The notes beneath the pieces were generated by a model. That model ran no database searches, was not told the origin of the DNA, and saw nothing but the letters and a program-made list of their open reading frames with translations. DNA of 7,745 bases, from contig CALLHT010000196.1 of assembly GCA_938009335.1 (NCBI GenBank), positions 1-7,745 of the forward strand, given 5' to 3'. The stretch's first letter is position 1. Every line of letters starts with the position of its first letter. Positions 1-5,448 of this stretch are shown piece by piece. This DNA comes from an uncultured Rhizobiaceae group bacterium. GTDB lineage: Bacteria > Pseudomonadota > Alphaproteobacteria > Rhizobiales > Rhizobiaceae. The position numbers were made by a program, and so were the translations under genes.

Positions 1-302
1 ATCCGCCCGCAACGCTGATATCCGCAGTCCATTCCTGTATCCGCTTCAAGTTCTGCAATAACGTTAGGTAGAGAGTGCAGTCCATCAAACTGAAACTGCT
101 TCTTCGCATTCCAATTGTCCGGCATGTGCGGCATCAAAGCACCCAGAAACCCGCCGGAAGCTCCTGCACCAATATGGCGCTTTTCAATCAGCACCACGCG
201 CTCACCGCGCTTGATGGCATGCCGCGCGGCCCAAAGGCCCAAAATGCCTGCACCAATGATTGCTGTATCATAAGGTTTTTGTGTAGAAACGGTCTGAATC
301 AT
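1..302 (-). CDS. FAD-dependent oxidoreductase (DAO/MnmC-oxidase-like), N-terminal part
   Basis: Only the first 100 or so residues are in the window; the rest lies beyond base 1. Reading from the ATG at 302, the protein starts MIQTVSTQKPYDTAIIGAGI. The GAGILG dinucleotide-binding motif (about residues 17-22) and an acidic residue ending the second strand (VVLIEKR) mark an FAD Rossmann fold of the DAO superfamily. The next segment, GAGASGGFLGALMPHMP, closely recalls the ASGN-x-QGALYP segment of the MnmC oxidase domain, which oxidatively removes the carboxymethyl group of cmnm5(s2)U in tRNA. An in-frame TAG 21 bases upstream leaves this ATG as the first possible start; its ribosome site is weak. 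It diverges from mnmD across 48 bases. Family membership is clear. A tRNA substrate is inferred from the motif and the neighbour; glycine or D-amino acid oxidase relatives remain possible. Confidence 0.85.
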   Translation of the reverse strand, partial: MIQTVSTQKPYDTAIIGAGILGLWAARHAIKRGERVVLIEKRHIGAGASGGFLGALMPHMPDNWNAKKQFQFDGLHSLPNVIAELEADTGMDCGYQRCGR

Positions 303-350
303 GATCGGAACTTGTATGTCTAAGCGATTCAAAACAAGGGCAAATTTCTG
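303..350. promoter_or_regulatory. Divergent intergenic spacer between the FAD oxidoreductase gene and mnmD
   Basis: These 48 bases separate two start codons pointing away from each other, so any promoters must overlap each other or lie inside the opposite gene. CAAGGG at 335-340 is a modest ribosome-binding site 10 bases before the mnmD start. I see no convincing -35/-10 pair on either strand. Confidence 0.35.
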
Positions 351-1049
351 ATGCTGGAATGGCGCGACGATAAAACGCCGGTCTCAACCCGGTTTGATGA
401 CCCCTATTACTCGACCGATGACGGGCGCGCGGAAACCGAATACGTCTTTATCGATGGCAATCGCCTGAAACAGCGCTGGCCAGATATGCCAAACTGTACC
501 ATTGCTGAACTTGGGTTTGGCACTGGTCTGAATTTTCTGGAAACTGTTCGGCATTGGCAAAGCGTCAAATCACCTGGCGCTGCGCTGCATTTCATTTCAT
601 TCGAGCAATTTCCTATCACACATGACGAATTGGAAAAAGCGCTCTCAAACTGGCCCGAGCTTTCCGATCTGGCTTCAAAACTAAAGGCCGTTTGGGATCC
701 TTCTTCGGAAACAATGGAAGCAAAGTTTACCGAAGACATTATGCTGACAGTACATTTTAGGGATGCGAACATCTTGCTTCCAACTCTGGAGTTTTCAACC
801 GATGCTTGGTTCCTAGATGGCTTTTCACCTGCAAAAAATCCTGAACTCTGGAACGAAACGCTTTTATCGCACGTCGGCCAGCACACCGTCGCTGGCGGCA
901 CATTCGCAACCTATACTGCAGCAGGCTTTGTGAAGCGTGGATTGCACTCTGCAGGCTTCAACGTGGAAAAAACAAAAGGTTTTGGCAGGAAACGCGATAT
1001 GTTGGTCGGCGCAAAACAAAACGACATCCATGTCGCACTAGGGTCTTAA
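351..1049 (+). CDS. mnmD: tRNA (5-methylaminomethyl-2-thiouridine)(34)-methyltransferase MnmD
   Basis: A 232-residue SAM-dependent methyltransferase of the DUF752/MnmC N-terminal family. It methylates 5-aminomethyl(-2-thio)uridine at wobble position 34 of tRNA to the mnm5 form, in the cytoplasm. Hallmarks seen: LEWRDDKTPVSTRFDDPYYS at residues 2-21, the EYVFIDGN segment at 30-37, the SAM-binding loop ELGFGTGLNF at 53-62, the active-site segment FLDGFSPAKNPELW at 154-167 (D156 matches the catalytic Asp of MnmC), TYTAAGFVKRGL at 187-198 and GFGRKRDML at 210-218. Length fits a standalone MnmD, not the roughly 660-residue MnmC fusion. The start is supported because the family's conserved N-terminus begins at residue 2. 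An oxidase-like gene lies divergently upstream. No terminator is visible in the 59 bases after the stop. Confidence 0.93.
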   Translation: MLEWRDDKTPVSTRFDDPYYSTDDGRAETEYVFIDGNRLKQRWPDMPNCTIAELGFGTGLNFLETVRHWQSVKSPGAALHFISFEQFPITHDELEKALSNWPELSDLASKLKAVWDPSSETMEAKFTEDIMLTVHFRDANILLPTLEFSTDAWFLDGFSPAKNPELWNETLLSHVGQHTVAGGTFATYTAAGFVKRGLHSAGFNVEKTKGFGRKRDMLVGAKQNDIHVALGS

Positions 1050-1062
1050 TCCAGGTTTCTCT

Positions 1063-1086
1063 ATCTGACAGATTCTATGGTATATT
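1063..1086 (+). promoter_or_regulatory. Candidate extended -10 promoter with a short palindrome, ahead of the Rieske gene
   Basis: TGG TATATT at 1078-1086 fits the extended -10 pattern (TGn-TATAAT with one mismatch). No -35 hexamer is seen at the expected place. Directly upstream, ATCTGACAGAT at 1063-1073 is a perfect 11-base palindrome (5-base arms, one central base), placed where a repressor or activator could act. If real, transcription would start near 1092-1094, only a few bases before the ribosome-binding site. This is pattern matching only. Confidence 0.3.
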
Positions 1087-1095
1087 AGGTGTGCT

Positions 1096-1100
1096 GGAGA
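1096..1100 (+). promoter_or_regulatory. Ribosome-binding site that decides the Rieske gene start
   Basis: GGAGA lies 8 bases before the ATG at 1109. A longer in-frame reading from GTG at 1091 would place this Shine-Dalgarno sequence inside the coding region, and that GTG has only TAGGT-like sequence before it. ATG 1109 is therefore preferred. Confidence 0.65.
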
Positions 1101-1108
1101 CTAGCCCA

Positions 1109-2257
1109 ATGGATATGCCAAAGAAGAGTGATATCGAGAAAGCAGCGCTTCCAATCGAGCAGGCAAGCGGCATGCCGAATTGGTTCTATACTTCACCTGA
1201 TGCAATTCAGGAAGAAAAGCGCAAGGTCTTTTCACCCGGCTGGGTCGGCATTGGATTTGCGAAAGATGTACCTGAACCCGGTGACGTAAAACCCGTCGAG
1301 TTTTTAGGTGACCCCTTCATCATTGCCCATGGGCGCGATGGTATCGTACGGGTATTCCATAATGCCTGCCGCCACCGCGGTGTAAAACTGGTACAAGAGG
1401 CGGGCAAAACAACCGGCTTGCTGCGTTGCCCCTATCACGCATGGTGTTATTCTACAGAAGGTGCCTTAAAGCAAACCCCTCATGTGGGCGGTCCAGGAGT
1501 GCATGAGCATGCTGCAATCGACAAATCGACACTTGGCCTGATCGAGGTGCGAAGCCACACCTATCTGGATGTGGTATTCGTCAACATTTCTGGCGATGCC
1601 GCCCCCTTCGAAGAATATTACGCAAACGCGCTGGAACGCTGGGCAGACTTTGACAAACCCATCTTCCATGGTGGTGAAGAATCATCCTTCAAGCTAAACG
1701 TAAAAACCAATTGGAAGCTTGCAGTTGAAAACTATTGCGAAGCTTATCACCTGCCTTTCATTCATCCGGGCCTCAATGAAGTTTCCAAACTAGAAGACCA
1801 TGGCAATATTTTGGGCGACGGCCCCTTCGCCGGACAGCTCACCCGCGCCTTTACTGAGTTTGAAGACGAGAATGGCCGCAACTTCGCGTCGTTCGAGCCC
1901 CTCTCAGACCGCTGGAACAAGGAAGCTGAGTATATTGTCTTCTATCCAAACGTAATGCTAGGCGTTCACAAGGATCATACATTTTCGATCATTCTCGAGC
2001 CAAAATCAGAATCCGAAACGCTCGAGCACATTGAAATCTATTACGCCAGCGACGCCATGCGCGATGAAAACCATGATTCCATGCGAGAAGAAATGGCGCG
2101 TTTCTGGAAAGAAGTCTTTTCAGAAGATGTTGGCGTTGTTGAAGCCATGCAAGCAGGCCGAAAAGCAGACGGGTTCGATGGCGGACATTTCTCACCCGTT
2201 ATGGATGAATCCACCCATCACTTCCATCGCTGGATGGCGGGGCAATTCTTAAATTAA
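1109..2257 (+). CDS. Rieske [2Fe-2S] non-haem iron oxygenase, alpha subunit
   Basis: A 382-residue catalytic subunit of the ring-hydroxylating oxygenase family, which uses O2 and electrons from a reductase to hydroxylate or N-/O-demethylate small substrates in the cytoplasm. The N-terminal Rieske domain has C87-x-H89 and, 17 residues on, C107-xx-H110 as cluster ligands. The C-terminal catalytic domain has NWKLAVENYCEAYH (201-214), with H214 and H219 as iron ligands and D340 in FSEDVGVVEAMQAG as probable third ligand. E211 sits where naphthalene dioxygenase has the bridging Asp205. Glu there and the NWK-x-x-VEN pattern recall the carnitine/glycine betaine/stachydrine oxygenase subgroup more than aromatic-ring dioxygenases, so a quaternary-amine or similar substrate is inferred. 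The C-terminal HHFHRWMAGQFL is family-typical. No beta subunit, ferredoxin or reductase gene is adjacent. Translation could instead begin at GTG 1091, adding six residues. Confidence 0.88.
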   Translation: MDMPKKSDIEKAALPIEQASGMPNWFYTSPDAIQEEKRKVFSPGWVGIGFAKDVPEPGDVKPVEFLGDPFIIAHGRDGIVRVFHNACRHRGVKLVQEAGKTTGLLRCPYHAWCYSTEGALKQTPHVGGPGVHEHAAIDKSTLGLIEVRSHTYLDVVFVNISGDAAPFEEYYANALERWADFDKPIFHGGEESSFKLNVKTNWKLAVENYCEAYHLPFIHPGLNEVSKLEDHGNILGDGPFAGQLTRAFTEFEDENGRNFASFEPLSDRWNKEAEYIVFYPNVMLGVHKDHTFSIILEPKSESETLEHIEIYYASDAMRDENHDSMREEMARFWKEVFSEDVGVVEAMQAGRKADGFDGGHFSPVMDESTHHFHRWMAGQFLN

Positions 2258-2271
2258 GTCTCTGGCTTAAT
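2253..2271. repeat. Inverted repeat spanning both convergent stop codons
   Basis: ATTAAG (2253-2258) and CTTAAT (2266-2271) are perfect 6-base inverted arms around a 7-base spacer. They contain the TAA stops of the Rieske gene and of the opposing transferase gene, only 9 bases apart. The arms are AT-rich and no U-tract follows on either strand, so this is a weak candidate for a bidirectional terminator. Confidence 0.3.
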
Positions 2272-2872
2272 CAGGCCGTGTTTCCATCATGCTGGTGCGT
2301 TGCGAAAATGTATCCAGCATTTGAGCGAGAACCGGGCGCCCTTCCCGCCAGTCTCGTGTGCCATGACGGAAGTCGAGATAGGCAAGCGCGCAGGCAACTG
2401 AAATAGAACCCACATGAATGTCTTGTATGCGAGCACCGCGCCAGGTCTCCAGCACATCAAGAGCCTTATCGATTTTTGCAAACTGGCCGTTCATCCATAC
2501 ATCCCACTGATGCTCCGCAGGTCGTAATGCCTGCTCATATCGAACACCAACTGCTGCTTCCATAATGCCATTGCCAATAGATTGGGTAACAAGCGCATTC
2601 CATCGCGCCTCTCCTTCAGGGATCATTTTTTCACCCTGATGAAGTGTATCAAGATACTCACAAATCACGGTACTGTCGAAGATCGTTGAACCATCTTCCA
2701 GTTCCAAGGTCGGAATTTTGGTAAGCGGGTTTACACTTGAAAGAGCTGGATCAGGATCAAGTGCAGTTGATGCTACAAGCTGCAGATCAAGCTGGTCTAT
2801 GACACCGGTTTCATGGGCCAAAACCAAAACTTTTCGTACAAACGGAGATGCAGGAGAATACCAGAGCTTCAT
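2267..2872 (-). CDS. Glutathione S-transferase family protein, YibF-like
   Basis: A 201-residue two-domain cytosolic GST. The N-terminal thioredoxin-like domain starts MKLWYSPASPFVRKV, where S9 occupies the likely glutathione-activating position. NPLTKIPTLEL (48-58) supplies the cis-proline P54, and FDSTVICEYLD (65-75) supplies the D66-S67 pair that normally binds the gamma-glutamyl group. The all-helical C-terminal half contains IGNGIMEAAVGVRYEQALRP, much like the DGIMDA...REQARPA segment of Escherichia coli YibF, and the later ACALAYLDFRH matches as well. Length is normal for YibF (about 200). The reaction is not known from sequence; glutathione-dependent conjugation or detoxification is a family-level guess. 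AAGG (plus 2880-2883) lies 7 bases before the ATG. The gene is the only minus-strand gene before the convergent Rieske gene and has its own symmetric upstream region, so it may be separately regulated. Confidence 0.9.
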   Translation of the reverse strand: MKLWYSPASPFVRKVLVLAHETGVIDQLDLQLVASTALDPDPALSSVNPLTKIPTLELEDGSTIFDSTVICEYLDTLHQGEKMIPEGEARWNALVTQSIGNGIMEAAVGVRYEQALRPAEHQWDVWMNGQFAKIDKALDVLETWRGARIQDIHVGSISVACALAYLDFRHGTRDWREGRPVLAQMLDTFSQRTSMMETRPD

Positions 2873-2943
2873 CGTAAAACCTTACCCTTTGAAAGTCGTA
2901 AATCGCATTTGAAAGGAAAGGTACCGCAAGTGCCATATGGGCA

Positions 2944-2960
2944 CAATTGTAAAACAATTG
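2944..2960. promoter_or_regulatory. 17-base perfect palindrome, probable operator upstream of the GST gene
   Basis: CAATTGTAAAACAATTG has perfect 7-base arms around AAA, and lies 72-88 bases upstream of the GST start codon. Size and short AT-rich centre resemble sites bound by dimeric MarR- or TetR-type regulators, which often control detoxification genes. No regulator gene is in the window. The arms are too AT-rich and the loop too short for a terminator. Confidence 0.45.
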
Positions 2961-2969
2961 CTGATATCG

Positions 2970-3021
2970 TGTGTGGGTTGATAGCCCGGCACTCGCGGCG
3001 ATGATCAGGCTGTGTGGGTTG
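2970..3021. repeat. 11-base direct repeat TGTGTGGGTTG, two copies 41 bases apart
   Basis: TGTGTGGGTTG occurs at 2970-2980 and 3011-3021. Each copy is preceded 8-9 bases earlier by TGAT, so the similarity may extend into a degenerate unit of about 20 bases. The 41-base period is close to four helical turns, which would place two bound proteins on the same DNA face. This is visible pattern; function is unknown. Confidence 0.5.
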
Positions 3022-3034
3022 TGGGACCTGATCA
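3002..3034. repeat. Inverted repeat TGATCAGG-N17-CCTGATCA
   Basis: Perfect 8-base arms at 3002-3009 and 3027-3034 enclose a 17-base G/T-rich spacer that contains the second TGTGTGGGTTG copy. No U-tract follows on either strand, so an intrinsic terminator is unlikely. It could be an operator with widely spaced half-sites, or the hairpin of a small transcript. Confidence 0.45.
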
Positions 3035-3049
3035 ATTCAAAATTAGCGT

Positions 3050-3076
3050 AAAATTCTTTTCAGCGCTACGAATTTT
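3050..3076. repeat. AT-rich inverted repeat AAAATTC-N13-GAATTTT
   Basis: Perfect 7-base arms at 3050-3056 and 3070-3076 surround a 13-base spacer that contains the palindrome AGCGCT. It lies 45-71 bases past the stop of the hydroxyacyl-CoA dehydrogenase gene and might help end that transcript, but the stem has a single G:C pair, so a stable terminator is doubtful. Confidence 0.25.
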
Positions 3077-3086
3077 TCCTATTCTC

Positions 3087-3116
3087 GGGACTTTGTGCCA
3101 AAAAGTCTCATTTTTT
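3087..3116 (+). terminator. Terminator-like hairpin with U-tract, plus-strand orientation
   Basis: GGGACTTT (3087-3094) pairs with AAAGTCTC (3102-3109) in an 8-base stem with one G-U pair and a 7-base loop. It is followed one base later by six T residues (3111-3116). This is the intrinsic terminator pattern for plus-strand transcription. On the minus strand the hairpin lies just after the dehydrogenase stop but is not followed by a T-run. No plus-strand protein gene precedes it. Confidence 0.45.
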
Positions 3117-3120
3117 AATT

Positions 3121-5430
3121 CTAATTCCGAATTGAAGTCCCATTTCTCAACAGATTGAAAATCCGCTCATGTGTCTCTTTTGTTTTTGCGAGCTTAATAA
3201 AGGCCTGTCTTTCACGAGAAAATAAATTCTTTTCATCCGTTTCGAGTATTTCCGAATCACTTCCGCCAGTCATTATTTCAGCAACGGCGGTCGCAACGGT
3301 AACATCATGGGGGAAGAACCAACCCTTCTCTTGTCCTTTTTCTAGGAAGGTAACCATCTCATCATGCGCTTCACCGCCCGCCAGTTTGAAGGTCGGTTTT
3401 TCGCGCGGCTTATACCCATTAGACATCGCCTGCAAAGCAGCCCGAGCGCCCTCAATTAGACGGTCGCGGTTCATGACCTGAGTATCGCGGCCTTCGACGA
3501 AATATTGCATTGGAGCGGCTTCATCTGGAGAACTCGCCGTTTGCGCATAACCAATTTGGTCAAACGTTTTGCGCGCTGCTTTCGCCCAATCCCCTGTCGC
3601 CTGATACCAGCGCAAATATGTTTCTTTGACGCCACCGCCACCGGGCACAACACCAACACTTGTTTCAACAAGGCCAAGCACGGAATTGGAATGCGCGACC
3701 ACCTTGTCACAATGCGCAAGCACTTCGTATCCGCCACCAATAGCAAGACCGGATGGAGCACCGACGACAGGTGCATTGCAGTAGCGAAGGGCTTCAACAG
3801 CCTCTTGGAAGCGTGACAAGAACTGATCAATACCATCCCAGTCTTCTGCTTCAATAAATGCAAGGAACCGCTCAAGGTTCACCCCTGCAGAGAAATGCTG
3901 CGCATCATTGTGAACAATAATGCCAGGCCCCGGATCATTCGCAGCTTCATGCACAATCGTCATGCAAGTGTCATCCAGTGCGTTCGCTTTTGTGTGAAAC
4001 TCAACAAGTCGAATACCGTCTTCAAGATGGAACAGGCTTGCGCCTTCATTCTCAGAAACCGGAGTCATCGTGCGGCGTGTCATATGAAAACGCACAACAC
4101 CATCGGGAAGGTCTACAGGATGCAGATCACCATCCCAGTGCCGCACTTTCAGCACGTTCCCTTCTGGCGCATAGAACGGTTTTCCGGCTGTGTTGCGCAG
4201 AAACTCCGGCACATGCCAACCTTCAGCTTCAAGACGCTCTACCAGTTTGCCAGAACCGATTGTATCCATCATTTCAAATGGACCCTGCACCCAGTTATAG
4301 CCAAGCTTCATGGCATCATCGATGTCTTGTGGCGAGTGAGTTACGTCCGGCACCAGGCTCGCGGAATAGGTTAGAATGCGCGCAAGCACACGCCATGCAA
4401 ATGTAGATAGCTTGTCATCACCTTCGAGAAGCACCGTGAGCCCCTCTTTCTCACCGCGCAAAGCAAGGTCGGGCAAATCGCGGTTTCTTGGACGCCAGCT
4501 TGCTGACTGCAAGTCCCAAGCTTCGCGAACACCGTCTTCCGTCTCTCGGTAAAAACCCTCACCGGATTTGTTACCGCGATAGCCACGCGCAACATGGTCG
4601 TTGACCACTTTGTTCTCGCCGCCAACTTCATGGAACGGATCGCCTTGTTCAAGAATTGAATTTAACGAACGAACCACATCGCCCATGAGATCAAGGCCGA
4701 TCAAATCATAAAGACCGAAAGCTCCGGTTTTGGGAATTCCCATAGGCCGTCCGAAAATCGCATCAGCTTCTTCAATATCCAGTCCCAATTCCACGGCTTC
4801 GTGCACAGCGGCTTGTAATGCAAACACGCCCACTCGGTTGCCGAGGAAGCCCGGAGTATCCGCACAGTTCACCACGCCTTTGCCCAGCATGCGGTCGTTG
4901 AAATCATGAAGTGCAGAAATCACATCATCCCGGGTTTCTTCACCCTTAACGAGTTCCAAAAGACGCATGTAGCGAACCGGATTGAAGAAGTGAGTAATAC
5001 AAAAGCGTTCTTTAAAATCCTGCGGCGCATCTTCAACCAAAAGTTTGATCGGGATTGTTGATGTATTGGAAGAAACAAGCGTGGTTGGCTTCAGATGCGG
5101 GCGTAAATTTGCATATAGCCCTTTCTTGATATCCAGTCGCTCAACAATCGCTTCGCAAATCCAGTCACAGGCACCGGCAGCAGCAAGATCGTCTTCGATG
5201 TTACCAACCGAAATACGTTCAATGTTTTCCTTGCGCATTAGCAATGGCGGGTCGGATTCCATAATGCGCTGAATAGAGCCTTCTGCAACAGCATTCGCAT
5301 TGCCATCTGACTTGATATCCAACAGCAAAACGTCAACGCCCGCATTCGCACATTGTGCTGCGATACCGGATCCCATTGTTCCGCCGCCAATAACGCATAC
5401 TTTTTTGATATCAGCTGATGTGATTGTCAT
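3121..5430 (-). CDS. Bifunctional 3-hydroxyacyl-CoA dehydrogenase / enoyl-CoA hydratase, FadN-type
   Basis: A 769-residue cytoplasmic beta-oxidation enzyme with the dehydrogenase first and the hydratase last. This is the FadN order of Bacillus, opposite to FadB/FadJ. The NAD-binding domain begins KKVCVIGGGTMGSG (9-22). Dehydrogenase catalytic residues are in place: S121 in SSNTSTIP, H147 in THFFNP, E159 in LLELVKG and N198 in DTPGFLGNR. Two 3HCDH C-terminal-type repeats end near GEGFY (290-294) and GKPFY (416-420). The crotonase domain (about 470-680) has FSAGVNL (513-519) and GGG (565-567) for the oxyanion hole, plus both catalytic glutamates, E569 (GGGYE) and E589 (GLVETSVGVVPGGGG). Both activities should therefore be intact: hydration of enoyl-CoA, then oxidation to 3-ketoacyl-CoA. 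The roughly 90-residue C-terminal tail is charged and helical. It starts 18 bases after the hydrolase stop; AGAG lies 10 bases before the ATG. No thiolase or acyl-CoA dehydrogenase gene is visible. Confidence 0.93.
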   Translation of the reverse strand: MTITSADIKKVCVIGGGTMGSGIAAQCANAGVDVLLLDIKSDGNANAVAEGSIQRIMESDPPLLMRKENIERISVGNIEDDLAAAGACDWICEAIVERLDIKKGLYANLRPHLKPTTLVSSNTSTIPIKLLVEDAPQDFKERFCITHFFNPVRYMRLLELVKGEETRDDVISALHDFNDRMLGKGVVNCADTPGFLGNRVGVFALQAAVHEAVELGLDIEEADAIFGRPMGIPKTGAFGLYDLIGLDLMGDVVRSLNSILEQGDPFHEVGGENKVVNDHVARGYRGNKSGEGFYRETEDGVREAWDLQSASWRPRNRDLPDLALRGEKEGLTVLLEGDDKLSTFAWRVLARILTYSASLVPDVTHSPQDIDDAMKLGYNWVQGPFEMMDTIGSGKLVERLEAEGWHVPEFLRNTAGKPFYAPEGNVLKVRHWDGDLHPVDLPDGVVRFHMTRRTMTPVSENEGASLFHLEDGIRLVEFHTKANALDDTCMTIVHEAANDPGPGIIVHNDAQHFSAGVNLERFLAFIEAEDWDGIDQFLSRFQEAVEALRYCNAPVVGAPSGLAIGGGYEVLAHCDKVVAHSNSVLGLVETSVGVVPGGGGVKETYLRWYQATGDWAKAARKTFDQIGYAQTASSPDEAAPMQYFVEGRDTQVMNRDRLIEGARAALQAMSNGYKPREKPTFKLAGGEAHDEMVTFLEKGQEKGWFFPHDVTVATAVAEIMTGGSDSEILETDEKNLFSRERQAFIKLAKTKETHERIFNLLRNGTSIRN

Positions 5431-5448
5431 ATTCTTTTATCTCTTTTG

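Noticed and set aside
75..323. 82-residue plus-strand frame at the left edge
   Set aside because: It is the antisense shadow of the FAD oxidoreductase, which shows a clear dinucleotide-binding motif on the minus strand.
407..901. 164-residue minus-strand reading frame opposite mnmD
   Set aside because: It lies wholly within mnmD, whose protein is strongly family-like, and its own translation is Ser/Cys-rich without recognisable motifs.
2873..3120. Small protein gene in the intergenic region
   Set aside because: Short frames here extend into the GST gene or give low-complexity translations, none has a good ribosome site, and the region is dominated by inverted repeats.
3895..4406. Two overlapping plus-strand reading frames (159 and 142 residues) inside the dehydrogenase gene
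   Set aside because: They are antisense to a well-conserved coding region, overlap each other in different frames, and show only biased, motif-free translations.
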